Positions 1 through 8,937 of a stretch of 64,000 nucleotides of DNA are shown piece by piece. The translations under genes and the position numbers were made by a program. The stretch spans positions 682,001 to 746,000 of the forward strand of contig NZ_JAGSYG010000003.1 in the NCBI RefSeq assembly GCF_025685655.1, read 5' to 3'. The stretch's first letter is position 1. Each line of letters begins with the position of its first letter. This stretch comes from Acidicapsa ligni (GTDB lineage: Bacteria; Acidobacteriota; Terriglobia; Terriglobales; Acidobacteriaceae). The notes under the pieces were generated by a model that worked only from the letters and a program-made list of their open reading frames with translations, was not told where the DNA came from and did not search any database.

Positions 1-1
1 G

Positions 2-1897
2 CATCCTGACGACGGCGAGATGAACACCGATGGCAGCCTGAATGCGCTTGCAAACGTTCAGGGCGTCGACCTGATCGAGATATGGAACCGCGCGAGAAAT
101 GTCGAAAAGCAAATCGACTACGACGAAAACCGCTGGAACGCAGGCTTCCGCTTCGGCGTAGCTGGCGTAAGCGACAGCCATATGCGAGAGCTCTGGAAGG
201 TCGCGGGGCCGGGTATGAACACCTCCAGCGTCTTTGCGGAAGAGTACAACGAGCGTGCAATCCTCGCTGGGTTAAGAGCTGGACACACCAGCCTCTCGCC
301 GCAGCCAACCGGACCGTTCCTCACCTTCACGACCGATCTGAAAGGCGGCGGCTACACCGCTATGGGCGGCGATGAGATCATCGTTCCAGCCGGCACCAGA
401 GGACACCTGCGCATCCGGGTGCAGCGAGCGGCTGGGTTGCAGGTGCTGGTCTACCGCAAGCCAGGCAGAAGCGCTGGCCCGTTGAAGACATTTGTTCCCG
501 CCAGTGATGATGAGACCGTGATGCTCGACGTAACTGCCGGAGACCAGCCGGACTGGTACCGCGTGGAGGTGCGCGGCCCCGGACTCACGAGAACAGGCGC
601 CACGATTCCAAACGATCTGAGGGCCGCCGTCTCGCCGCTGTTTATCTCGCCGTCTCGCGTTGAAGCGAAGCCGGAGATTGCAGTGCCCGAGGATCAAGGC
701 CAGGACGATGGCGCGGTACGGGTAGCGGGTGCACTCGGAGCGTTCGCAGGGTTTCCTGACGTAGCGGTGAACGCAGGTATCATCCACATAGTCGCTGAAG
801 TCCACGGCGTAACTACCAGCACGATAGTCTATCGCCGACGCGATGCCAGAGGCTTCTGGAGCGATGCTGGCCAGACGCTCAGCGGCAAGGGTATGGCGCA
901 GTTTCCTCGCGTGGTGGCCCGCGGCAACGACGTCTGGGTTACATGGCAGGAAGATGCCACTCAGATACCACACCGGCCCACGATCCAGTTGCGGCACTCC
1001 GTAGATGGAGGCCATACCTGGAAGCCCACCCAGACTGTGCGTGCACTGGAGGGACGCGCCGAGCGTCCGGCTCTCGCACTCTCCGCAAACGGTCAGCCAT
1101 TGTTGGTCTGGCAGGAGATTCGCGCCACTCAGCCATTCGATATCATGTTTCAGGAGATCGGGGCGGACGCAGAGCCTCGCAATCTCTCAAGAGAAGGCAA
1201 ATCCATCAGCGCGGGCACTCCCGACGATACCCGCTCGCCTCGCTATCCGGCCTCAGTCTGGCCGGCCATCGCAGTCGCCACGAACGGTCATGTCGCTGTG
1301 ACCTGGCAGGACAATCGTACGGATCCCGATCCCCTGTGGACCGGAACCGCCGCGGCTGGGAAGGGTACGGATCCTGACAACTGGCAGATTATGGTTGCTG
1401 TGCGGAACCCATCCAATACCTGGGCAGCTCCGGTCTCGCTCGGTGCCGAGGATATGGCAGATCGTCATCCTGATGTGGCGTTCAGCGGAGCTGGCGATCT
1501 TATCGTCACCTGGGAAAGCAAAGCGCTGGAACCCAGCGGCAAAAATCTGTCGGTTCGTGCAGCGGTGTCCACTGACGATGGCCTGACCTTTGCTCCCCCC
1601 ACAGTATTGGCTGAAGATGCGCAGACCATGAGCCAGCATGCTCGCCTTGGCCTCAACCTGGATGGCAGCGTGCGGGCGGTCTGGTTTGATTCACGCTCCG
1701 TCGACTGGCGTTGGCGCGTCATGACGGCGGTCTACCACAAGGATACGGGCTGGAGCACCGGATCTCTCCTCAATGGGGGTGGCAACAATACATGGCCAGC
1801 GACTGCCGGTGGTGCGATCGTCTTCGGCAGCACGCGCAACGCAGTACGGCTGCAGAGAGACATAACACAGCAGATTTATCTCATCGCTGTCCAATAG
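2..1897 (+). CDS. PHP/CehA-McbA-like metallohydrolase C-terminus with BNR repeats (5' truncated)
   Basis: The frame is open from base 2, upstream of the first ATG at 20, so the gene very probably begins before the window. The first ~100 residues (GVAGVSDSHMRE, then AGLRAGHTSLSPQPTGP) resemble the end of PHP-type CehA/McbA metallohydrolases. After a beta-rich stretch, residues ~230-620 contain Asp-box (BNR) repeats such as SVDGGHTW and STDDGLTF, the pattern of sialidase-like beta-propellers. The known role of BNR propellers is carbohydrate or glycan binding or hydrolysis, often outside the cell; the substrate here cannot be told. No catalytic sialidase signature was recognised. The call is by motif only, and the missing N-terminus hides the signal peptide and metal site. 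Confidence 0.7.
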   Translation, partial: HPDDGEMNTDGSLNALANVQGVDLIEIWNRARNVEKQIDYDENRWNAGFRFGVAGVSDSHMRELWKVAGPGMNTSSVFAEEYNERAILAGLRAGHTSLSPQPTGPFLTFTTDLKGGGYTAMGGDEIIVPAGTRGHLRIRVQRAAGLQVLVYRKPGRSAGPLKTFVPASDDETVMLDVTAGDQPDWYRVEVRGPGLTRTGATIPNDLRAAVSPLFISPSRVEAKPEIAVPEDQGQDDGAVRVAGALGAFAGFPDVAVNAGIIHIVAEVHGVTTSTIVYRRRDARGFWSDAGQTLSGKGMAQFPRVVARGNDVWVTWQEDATQIPHRPTIQLRHSVDGGHTWKPTQTVRALEGRAERPALALSANGQPLLVWQEIRATQPFDIMFQEIGADAEPRNLSREGKSISAGTPDDTRSPRYPASVWPAIAVATNGHVAVTWQDNRTDPDPLWTGTAAAGKGTDPDNWQIMVAVRNPSNTWAAPVSLGAEDMADRHPDVAFSGAGDLIVTWESKALEPSGKNLSVRAAVSTDDGLTFAPPTVLAEDAQTMSQHARLGLNLDGSVRAVWFDSRSVDWRWRVMTAVYHKDTGWSTGSLLNGGGNNTWPATAGGAIVFGSTRNAVRLQRDITQQIYLIAVQ

Positions 1898-2015
1898 CCG
1901 TTCGCTTCGATGTTTCGCTCCCCAGACGTGGTTGCTGTTCCATAGATCATGGATTGTTTATCTCATGGTCTCCACTGCAGGCTTATTTAAGTCGGCCACA
2001 CCCGGACGGCGCTCC

Positions 2016-2051
2016 GCAGCATAGTAATGAGGTTCCTCATTACTATGCTGC
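2016..2051. repeat. Perfect 17-bp inverted repeat with 2-nt loop
   Basis: Bases 2016-2032 are exactly complementary to 2035-2051, with only TT between them (arm GCAGCATAGTAATGAGG). No T-run follows on either strand, so it is not an ordinary intrinsic terminator. It lies just past the 3' end of the decayed pseudogene on the minus strand and 119 bp after the BNR gene. Bases 1898-2106 hold nothing else that I recognise. Confidence 0.9.
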
Positions 2052-2106
2052 TATACGCGACATTTCCGGATACAGTGAGAGTAAACGAACGATTACCCGA
2101 TTGAAA

Positions 2107-2853
2107 CTACAGCGAATGCTGCACAAAGTCGATACGGATCTCACTACTGTCCTTGGTGCCCCTCGCATATGCTCCGGGCATCCACTGGCACATGGACCGG
2201 CCTGAATTTGGGTGCGCAACAGGAATGCAATACCACGTCTTGCCGCTAATTCGATTTGGGTACGCAACGCCCTATCTTCTTTCGGAAGAAATTCCAGAGC
2301 GCCCAATGAGATCAGGCGGGACCTCCGCGAACCCCACGCGGCTGCGCGCTAGGTGCGCGAGCGCCTTGGCTGCCGCAATAAGCCATTCCTTCGAGTGATC
2401 GGTTTCGTAAAGTGAAATGAACCCAAGAGCAGCTTCGTCCGGATAGTAGAGACTTTCCCATTCTTCGTCCGGCCCTAAGCCAGCACGATACTTGCTCTAG
2501 AAATTGCCATCCTCTTTTTGCAACAAAAGCGCGAATTTTCCGAGCGATTGCATTTCGACCACTGGAATGGAACTTGGTCTGGCATGATTCGCCTCAGCAA
2601 GCGCTACCAAACCAAGTCCTGCTCCTCCTAGATCCACGTCCGAGATCCTCGGTTGCGGCTTTTTCCGATAGCTAACTGTCCGGGTCGCGGTCCCGGTCCA
2701 ACCCTCGTTTGGCTCAAGTATCGGGCGGCGCGAACCAATGCATCGACTACGTTTGCCTTGGGGTTGAGTGCGTTCGAGTGTGATCAATTTCCGCAGAAGA
2801 CGTAATTGATGCGTCTGGCAAAGCCGCAACCTGAGAGGCGGATTTGGTCGCAT
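2107..2853 (-). pseudogene. Decayed alpha/alpha-toroid-like conserved protein
   Basis: Three reading-frame fragments on the minus strand read as one protein. Residues around 2500-2640 give LGGAGLGLVALAEA then LLQKEDGNF followed by an in-frame TAG. The same frame continues as SKYRAGLGPDEEWESLYYP and WLIAAAKALAHLARSR to about 2312. A frame change then leads to ALEFLPKEDRALRTQIELA, and another gives MPGAYARGTKDSSEIRIDF before a final stop. The pattern resembles conserved bacterial proteins built of helical hairpins with a YYPGEAAL motif; their function is not known to me. A piece between the EVPPD motif and ALEFLP appears to be deleted. At least one nonsense codon and two frame changes make it clearly non-functional. 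Confidence 0.75.
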
Positions 2854-3028
2854 TCGACTGCGAGATGGCCGATGAAGCTAAGAGGACAATACAAACGATA
2901 GTTCTTTAATAAATTGATTCACCCCGATCTGCCTCTTCGACACCGCAGATTGCGTGTAGACGTTCTGATTTACATTCAGGCTAGTGGAGATGCCGATAGT
3001 ATGCTGCGTCGCAGAACAAATGCTTCGG

Positions 3029-3919
3029 CTAGCGTTTCTTCTTCTGGATGAACAGAAACTGGAGTTGGACTTGCATTTGCCAACTTGAACCACCGTTCGT
3101 AGTTCGCACGTTGTTGAAGAACTCAGCGCGTGCATTCAACGGTTGGGGCCCTACTTTGAATACACGTCCGACGCCTCCACCTACTGGAACAGTCCAACGC
3201 TGACTCCTCTGCTGCGTCCAATCCGCGGTAATGACTGGAGTCGTCACAAAGTAATAGCCATGCTTCATGTTGTAAAAGAGGAACGGATTGATGAGCATCT
3301 GGTTAACATGGGTATGATTCACGCCTGCAAACTGGTTGCTGAGCAAAGATCCGCCGAGCCAATGGCCTTGATGTATGAGGCCGACTAAGGCTGGGCCGCC
3401 TCCCCATTTGTTCGTTCCCAGAGTCTTGTCGGTTGCTGTAGGCAACCACAGCTGAGGCCCCACTCCCCAAATGAATTTTCCGGGGTGAGCGGGTGAAAGG
3501 TAGAACTGCGGCTGAATATTGCTGAGACCGTAATCAACACCCTCTCCTGGCGAGCGGCGCGGCACAACCACTACTGGTGTAATTGTGCGTGAGATGACGA
3601 TCCAGCGATCAGACAGCTTGATGGGAATAACCGGCTCAATGAGGAGTTGGTTCTCCGCTCTACGATAGGGACCAACATCGTAGTAGGTATTGTTTTGGAA
3701 AGGAACACTGATCGCCGCGGCAACAGGATTCTGTGCGGCGTCCTTTGCGGCTGCATCCTCCGACTGGCTGGCCGATGCATTAGCACTTACCTCGGCTCCT
3801 TGGCTCGGCTTAGACGAAGGCGCGGTTTGCGCTTGAATTGAGCATGCAGCGAGTGCGAGGGCGGCAAGACATATTGTGAAGTAAGTAGCTTGCATTCTGG
3901 GTGATTTAGTTCGTGACAT
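3029..3919 (-). CDS. Outer-membrane beta-barrel protein (transporter-like, 'neuromedin U' type)
   Basis: 296 residues. The N-terminus has positively charged residues and a hydrophobic core ending LALAAC, which could be a lipobox, or a signal peptide cut after IQAQ. A polar Ala/Ser-rich linker (~35-70) is followed by alternating beta segments with PFQNNTYYDVGPYRRAENQ, VPVGGGVGRVFK and a basic C-terminus QFLFIQKKKR. Proteins of this look are usually annotated as transporter or meta-pathway phenol-degradation-like barrels in the outer membrane. A GGAGAAG Shine-Dalgarno precedes the ATG. The gene is divergent from the benzoylformate-decarboxylase-like gene across a 250-bp regulatory gap, so it may serve uptake of its aromatic substrate; that is inference. 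Confidence 0.7.
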   Translation of the reverse strand: MSRTKSPRMQATYFTICLAALALAACSIQAQTAPSSKPSQGAEVSANASASQSEDAAAKDAAQNPVAAAISVPFQNNTYYDVGPYRRAENQLLIEPVIPIKLSDRWIVISRTITPVVVVPRRSPGEGVDYGLSNIQPQFYLSPAHPGKFIWGVGPQLWLPTATDKTLGTNKWGGGPALVGLIHQGHWLGGSLLSNQFAGVNHTHVNQMLINPFLFYNMKHGYYFVTTPVITADWTQQRSQRWTVPVGGGVGRVFKVGPQPLNARAEFFNNVRTTNGGSSWQMQVQLQFLFIQKKKR

Positions 3920-3995
3920 TGTCTTCTCCAGTGATGTGTCGAGCGAAAAGCCTGATCGGATCTAAACAGCATCTCGGAGATCAAAGAAGAGACGT

Positions 3996-4058
3996 AGGGT
4001 TAGCTCACTGTAAGCAAGCGCGCTCGATATAAACGCGCCCTCACTGTGAGCTAACCCT
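3996..4058. promoter_or_regulatory. Inverted operator-like repeats between divergent genes
   Basis: AGGGTTAGCTCAC at 3996-4008 is the exact reverse complement of 4046-4058. A shorter direct repeat, CTCACTGT followed by AAGC or GAGC, is found at 4004-4015 and 4041-4052. The right copy contains the small palindrome CTCAC-T-GTGAG. The pair sits midway between the outer-membrane gene (ends of its start region at 3919) and the ThDP enzyme start at 4170, as expected for a divergent operator. A related AGTGAGCTAACC occurs at 9802-9813 and CTCACTGTTAAC at 6949-6960. The binding protein is unknown. Confidence 0.5.
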
Positions 4059-4169
4059 GCGACTACTGGAAAATGCCAACCTGAAAGTGTCTTCTAAATC
4101 AGAAGCTAACGCCGCAGCGTGACGGCGCGATGGTTTACTCCGCGCGGGGGCTTCAGAGAGGAACACAAA

Positions 4170-5807
4170 ATGGCGACTGAGAAGAAGCAAACTGTTTGGG
4201 CAGCAACATACGATCTATTGAGGTCGCTGGGGCTGACTACTATATTCGGTAATCCAGGTTCTACCGAACAACCCTTCTTGAAAAACTTTCCAGATGATTT
4301 CGATTACATTCTTGCTCTTCAGGAAGCTTCCGCGGTTGCGATGGCCGATGGCTTTGCGCAGGCGACTGGAAAGCCAGTCCTCGTCAATCTCCACACGAAC
4401 GCAGGCACGGGCAATGGCATGGGCAACATCATGACAGCCTTTCAGAATAAGACACCTCTCATCATCACCGCCGGTCAGCAGACGAGGGAGATGATCATTT
4501 GCGATCCGCTGCTGACAAACCGCGATGAGACTGCGCTTCCAAAGCCCTATGTGAAGTGGGCTTATGAACCAAAGCGTGCGCAGGATGTTCCCAGAGCGAT
4601 CATGCGGGCATATGCATTGGCCCTTCAACCACCAGCAGGGCCGGTCTACGTTTCAATTCCGTTAGACGACTGGGACAAGACGGCCCTCGGAACTGCAGAT
4701 GTGCGGACTGTGAGTTCGCGCGTTGGCCCTGATCCGGAACGGGTCAAGGAATTTGCCAAGCGAATCTCTACTGCGAAGAATCCTGCCCTCATCTACGGAG
4801 CCGAAGTTGAAAAAGCGGGAGGGTGGGATGCTGGCATCGCGCTGGCAGAGAAGCTCCGCGCACCTGTCTTTCGCGCTCCAGCGGCTGAACGTGCCTGCTT
4901 TCCTGAAACTCATGCGTTGTTTCAGGGGGAGTTGGTGAGCGCCATGGGGCCGCTAAGCCAGCGACTCGAAGGTCACGATCTCATCGTGGTGATTGGCGCT
5001 CCTGTCTTTCGTTACTATCCTTATGTCCCAGGGCCAGTGATTCCGGAGGGTTCCAGCCTGTTGCAGGTAACTGACGACCCGACAGATGCTGGCAGCGCAT
5101 TGGTGGGTGACAGCCTGCTATCCGATGCGAAGCTCGCGTTGGAAGCTCTACTTGAACTAGTTGAAGATGACTCAGCTCGTATCGCGCCTGCGTCAAGACA
5201 GATACTTAGGACGTTACCTGAAGTTCCGAATTCTCCGCTAACAGCCAATGAAGTGTATGCCGCCCTGAGCGAAGTTCGGCCGGAAGGTGCGATCGTTGTG
5301 CAGGAAACGCCATCGAACTACAACGACTTCCTACATTGGTGGCCGTCGAAAGCGCCAGGTGAGTACTACACGTACGCCAGTGGTGGATTGGGGCACAATG
5401 CACCATCCTCCGTTGGTGTTGCACTGGCCCAGAGGAAGCTCGGTACAAATCGCCCAGTCATCACAGTGATAGGTGACGGCTCGCTGCAGTACTCAGTGCA
5501 AAGTCTCGCTTCGGCAGCACAACATAAGTTGAAGATCATCTACATCGTCCCGTGCAATGGGGAGTATGCCATCCTTAAGGAGTTCGCAGAGTTGGAGAAG
5601 ACTCCCAATGTGCCGGCCCTTGATCTCCCCTTCCTTGACATCAATTCCCTTGCTAAGGGCTACGGTTGTTCCACAGCCAATGCCTCGACCAAAGAAGAGA
5701 TCCAAGCTGCGTTCAAGATTGCTTTGACGACAGAGGGGCCAACTGTGATCACCATTCCGATCAAGCGCGAACTGAAGTCACTTGTGCCACCTGCTTTCAA
5801 GCACTAG
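4170..5807 (+). CDS. mdlC: Benzoylformate decarboxylase-like ThDP enzyme
   Basis: 545 residues from ATG 4170, chosen over an upstream GTG because AGAGAGGA lies just before it. ThDP-dependent decarboxylase with the three usual domains. Residues match Pseudomonas MdlC closely: NPGSTEQPF (Ser31, equivalent to Ser26), LQEAS (Glu52 for Glu47), NLHTNAGTGN (His75 for His70), and LIITAGQQTREMI. The cofactor motif GDGSLQYS followed ~25 residues later by CNGEY is present. The benzoylformate enzyme turns phenylglyoxylate into benzaldehyde and CO2 in the mandelate pathway. One key difference: GAPVFRYYPY replaces GAPVFRYHQY, putting Tyr283 where catalytic His281 lies, so substrate or reaction may differ. 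No other mandelate gene is nearby. A terminator follows directly. Confidence 0.82.
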   Translation: MATEKKQTVWAATYDLLRSLGLTTIFGNPGSTEQPFLKNFPDDFDYILALQEASAVAMADGFAQATGKPVLVNLHTNAGTGNGMGNIMTAFQNKTPLIITAGQQTREMIICDPLLTNRDETALPKPYVKWAYEPKRAQDVPRAIMRAYALALQPPAGPVYVSIPLDDWDKTALGTADVRTVSSRVGPDPERVKEFAKRISTAKNPALIYGAEVEKAGGWDAGIALAEKLRAPVFRAPAAERACFPETHALFQGELVSAMGPLSQRLEGHDLIVVIGAPVFRYYPYVPGPVIPEGSSLLQVTDDPTDAGSALVGDSLLSDAKLALEALLELVEDDSARIAPASRQILRTLPEVPNSPLTANEVYAALSEVRPEGAIVVQETPSNYNDFLHWWPSKAPGEYYTYASGGLGHNAPSSVGVALAQRKLGTNRPVITVIGDGSLQYSVQSLASAAQHKLKIIYIVPCNGEYAILKEFAELEKTPNVPALDLPFLDINSLAKGYGCSTANASTKEEIQAAFKIALTTEGPTVITIPIKRELKSLVPPAFKH

Positions 5808-5820
5808 CTTGTGCGACAAG

Positions 5821-5852
5821 CCCTCATCGTTAATAACGATGGGGGTTTTTTT
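5821..5852 (+). terminator. Intrinsic terminator of the ThDP enzyme gene
   Basis: CATCGTTA (5825-5832) pairs with TAACGATG (5834-5841), extended by C/G pairs, and is followed by seven T at 5846-5852. It begins 14 bp past the stop codon. The rest of the gap to 6071 shows no further structure that I recognise. Confidence 0.85.
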
Positions 5853-6071
5853 AATCGGACATCGTTTAGCGCCGCTTGAGGCTCAAGTTGGCGAAGCCTC
5901 TTCTGACGTGAGTTTTCACTAGATGGCACACTTACTACTCACCGTGATCTTCCCTAGTCCTACTGCTCGCGAGCCGCTCTGATTCCTATACTCCGAGTCT
6001 AGGGACCTTTTCTTCTGCTGCTTGGATAAGGGGAGTACGCGTCCCTAAAGATCATCAAAGGAGCACTTCTT

Positions 6072-6890
6072 ATGGCTGAAAACAGCAAACGGACAATCGT
6101 ACTCATTCACGGCCTATGGATGACCTCACTGAGTTGGGAACATTGGGTTCAGTTTTATGAAGAACAGGGTTACAGAGTGATCGCGCGGGGTTGGCCCGGT
6201 ATGGACGTCGGCATAGATGTTTTGAGGCAGGATCCCTCGACAATAGCTACGATCGGCCTAAGTGATATCGTCGACCACTACGAATCGATCATTCGAGATC
6301 TTTCCGAACCACCGATTATCATCGGACATTCGTTTGGTGGTTTGGTAACTCAGATTCTTCTGGATCGCGGCCTCGGCTCGGCAGGAGTTGCTATCGCATC
6401 GGCTCCGGTGAAGGGCGTGCTCTTCCTTCCGTTCTCGACCGTAAGAGTGATATTCCCGGCCCTTAGCAGTCCTGCGAATAACCACAGAGCCGTTCCTCTC
6501 AGCGCAGAGCAATTCCACTATGCCTTCACAAATACCTTGAGTGAGGAGGAATCGTTGGCGGTCTACGAGAAGTATGCAGTCCCAGGGCCAGACCATGTTG
6601 TGTTCCAAGCGGCATTCGCTAATTTCAACTCCGATTCAGAGGCGGCTGTCGATTTCAGGAATGAGACGCGGGCGCCGTTGTTGCTGATTGCAGGAGGTCT
6701 TGACCACGTTTCACCGCCTTCTGTGATCAAGACCACAAAGCATTTGTACCGGAAGACATCGGCGATAACCGCCTACAAGGAATATCCAGAGCGGACACAC
6801 TACACGCTCGGCCAAGACGGATGGCAAGAGGTGGCGAGTTTTGCTCTTGGCTGGGCAGAACACCCGATTGCGATCGATGTCGAAGAGTGA
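6072..6890 (+). CDS. Alpha/beta hydrolase
   Basis: 272 residues, cytoplasmic (no signal). The fold is shown by VLIHGLW near residue 13 (oxyanion region), the nucleophile elbow GHSFGG near residue 95, the acid in LLIAGGLDHV, and the histidine in YPERTHYTLG near the C-terminus; the catalytic triad is therefore complete. AAAGGAGC lies 8 bp before the ATG. The substrate cannot be named; esterases, haloperoxidase-like enzymes and C-C hydrolases of aromatic catabolism share these motifs. Its position downstream of the benzoylformate decarboxylase homologue on the same strand, but after a terminator, suggests separate transcription and possibly related metabolism. Confidence 0.85.
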   Translation: MAENSKRTIVLIHGLWMTSLSWEHWVQFYEEQGYRVIARGWPGMDVGIDVLRQDPSTIATIGLSDIVDHYESIIRDLSEPPIIIGHSFGGLVTQILLDRGLGSAGVAIASAPVKGVLFLPFSTVRVIFPALSSPANNHRAVPLSAEQFHYAFTNTLSEEESLAVYEKYAVPGPDHVVFQAAFANFNSDSEAAVDFRNETRAPLLLIAGGLDHVSPPSVIKTTKHLYRKTSAITAYKEYPERTHYTLGQDGWQEVASFALGWAEHPIAIDVEE

Positions 6891-6948
6891 GATGGCGAAG
6901 TAAGAATTGCCGGGCAGAAGTTACACGCTCTGGCCGCCGCTCTTACTT

Positions 6949-6966
6949 CTCACTGTTAACTCACGG
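6949..6966. promoter_or_regulatory. Possible operator resembling the 4 kb repeats
   Basis: CTCACTGTTAAC followed by TCACGG lies in the 200-bp gap before the beta-barrel gene at 7091. It shares CTCACTGT with the two copies at 4004 and 4041. It is a short match and could be chance. Confidence 0.25.
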
Positions 6967-7090
6967 TTCCATCACTCTTTTTACCCGTGTACACATGTTG
7001 CGATAGATATGCCGGATACGGTCACCCGCCGAGATTGGAAGAGGCGGCCCTTGTTCAGCCACAACTGAACCCCGAGAGGGAGGAAATGCT

Positions 7091-7972
7091 ATGCGTACAA
7101 CAACACCTCACCACCTATACATTTTGGTCACTCTATTGGCGGTTGCCTTCCTGGGCATTCGCTCCGCGGACGGTCAGGCCCTCACGATGGACGGACAGTC
7201 GGGGGTATTCTTTCAACCTTGGGCCAATGTCGTTCCAGCATCCCCCAAAAAGTTCAACGGTCCAACGCTCAGTTACCACGCAGTGACGGCTGGCCCTGTA
7301 GCGGGAGATTACTATAACGTGTCTCTCGAAGAAGGCTTCGGCAACTGGCTTGAATTCGGCTTCACTCGAGGCAACCACACCGATGGAGGTGATCCCACTT
7401 TTAGTCCCCTATTCAACTATGCTGGGATGAATATTTTCAATGTAAAGGCAAAGGTCATCGCCGAAAATATCCACCACATGAAATGGGTTCCAGCGGTGGC
7501 GATTGGAGGAGTCCTTCGCACGAATGTCCCTTATGTCAGTCAGACCTTCGTCCACAAGAACGCAACAAACGGGGACATCTACGGGGTAGCAACCAAGCTT
7601 CTTGTCATAGAGAAAAAATTGCCTCTTCTGTTGAGCGGAGGAGTTCGCGGCACGAACGCAGAGGTTTATGGATATGGCGGCAACGCCACCAACTGGCAAG
7701 CGCGGACATTCGGGGCGATTGCCTTTCCTCTTCCGATGAAACACGTTTTGATCGCACCGACCTTTGAAGTAGACCAAGAACCGCATCATCTCGCGTATGT
7801 AACCTATGCCAATATCCCTACCACGCTGATCTACGCTGTGCGCATCTCACGTTACCCCGACATGAAGTGGAGTGTGGATATTGGCACGGGACATGTAGTG
7901 TCCAGTGCCGCTCCGGGCGTAAACCTGAAAGCCAACAATGCGCTTGCCTTAGCTTTGGACTACCGTTTCTAG
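7091..7972 (+). CDS. Predicted outer-membrane beta-barrel protein
   Basis: 293 residues with a clear signal peptide (hydrophobic YILVTLLAVAFLGI, cleavage probably after SADGQA). The mature part alternates short hydrophobic and polar strands with many Gly and aromatic residues. It ends ALALALDYRF, a terminal aromatic residue typical of proteins folded by the BAM complex. GAGGGAGGAAATGCT before the ATG contains a strong ribosome binding site. No specific family was recognised; a role as a porin or channel is inferred. It is followed after 26 bp by an unknown gene on the same strand, so the two are probably cotranscribed. Confidence 0.65.
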   Translation: MRTTTPHHLYILVTLLAVAFLGIRSADGQALTMDGQSGVFFQPWANVVPASPKKFNGPTLSYHAVTAGPVAGDYYNVSLEEGFGNWLEFGFTRGNHTDGGDPTFSPLFNYAGMNIFNVKAKVIAENIHHMKWVPAVAIGGVLRTNVPYVSQTFVHKNATNGDIYGVATKLLVIEKKLPLLLSGGVRGTNAEVYGYGGNATNWQARTFGAIAFPLPMKHVLIAPTFEVDQEPHHLAYVTYANIPTTLIYAVRISRYPDMKWSVDIGTGHVVSSAAPGVNLKANNALALALDYRF

Positions 7973-7998
7973 ACACGCTAGAGAATAGGAAAATTGAC

Positions 7999-8898
7999 AT
8001 GGAAAATCATCGAATACCTGGCCTCATTGAGGTCATCAAGGTCTCCGATCCTGAGGAGATAAGAGCTCTTTCCCTCGATCCGAGGGTAGATCGGAAATTT
8101 CTGGCATTTCGGCCACTCCTGAATGGATTGCTGCTCCGGAAGGTCTTGAAGGCTTTGTCTTTTGGTGGAAAGCGATTTCCCACCATGAGGCCACGGGGTG
8201 ATGCGGACCGTGCTCACGACCAGGATGCATTATGGGAACGATTGAATGAACGAGCAGCCACGGTCAGGCTTGGGGAAGAAGGTCTCGATCGTCTTGCAGA
8301 ATGGGTAAAGGGGCAAAGAGCCGACAGGGAGCTAGGTATTCTTGTCCAGCAGACCGTCGGACGGCTCTTCGTCGATTCGTATATAGCGGACGCCGAGAGC
8401 TGGGCTGCGGCGATGACACTGGATGCAGCTCCTCGGCCAAAGGGTATCTTGACCACAATCTCTTGGAGACTCACAAGAAAAGTTTCCCGTGCGAAGGCTC
8501 TTTTGGCGGCCAAGGTAAACGGTGACCTTGCCGGCGTCCACGGCACTGGCGTTGCGTTGCACAACATTGTGAAGGGGTTTCGCGAAATGCAAACCCTTCA
8601 TGGAAATATTTCAAAACGATTAGCGACGACCGCCGAGGCGGCTGCGACGCATTGCCTCATTGCACCTGCCACCATCTTGAGACAGGCGACTTCTGCTGGC
8701 GAGATTGCAGGTTGCCCGTTTCACAAGAATGCAATCTTTGTTCTAGAGCTTAGCGAAGCCCACAAACATGCTGACTCGAATGATCTGGTGTTCTTAGAGC
8801 AAAGCTGGAGTCGCTGCCCAGCTGAACGCTGGGTCCCCGCTCTTTTTGAGGGAGTTTGGCGAAGAGCCTCCACAGTCTCTCAAGAGACTGTGGACTAG
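7999..8898 (+). CDS. Conserved hypothetical protein, function unknown
   Basis: 299 residues from ATG 7999, preceded by AATAGGA; an upstream in-frame start would overlap the barrel gene and lacks a site. No signal peptide or membrane segment. The middle is helical and basic (RLTRKVSRAKALLAAKVNG), followed by GVHGTGVALHNIVKGF. The C-terminal third has IAPATILRQATSAGEIAGC, PFHKNAIFVLELSEAH and CPAERWVPALFEGVW. This third faintly recalls the stretch after the K-helix of cytochromes P450 but lacks a heme-Cys loop, so I do not name it. It forms a likely two-gene unit with the barrel gene upstream. Confidence 0.6.
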   Translation: MENHRIPGLIEVIKVSDPEEIRALSLDPRVDRKFLAFRPLLNGLLLRKVLKALSFGGKRFPTMRPRGDADRAHDQDALWERLNERAATVRLGEEGLDRLAEWVKGQRADRELGILVQQTVGRLFVDSYIADAESWAAAMTLDAAPRPKGILTTISWRLTRKVSRAKALLAAKVNGDLAGVHGTGVALHNIVKGFREMQTLHGNISKRLATTAEAAATHCLIAPATILRQATSAGEIAGCPFHKNAIFVLELSEAHKHADSNDLVFLEQSWSRCPAERWVPALFEGVWRRASTVSQETVD

Positions 8899-8937
8899 AG
8901 CGAACGCGCATTTTAGTAATGCAAGGAGCCGTCCTCT

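Noticed and set aside
272..1015. 247-residue minus-strand frame opposite the BNR gene
   Set aside because: No start signal, no recognisable fold; the plus strand carries Asp-box repeats.
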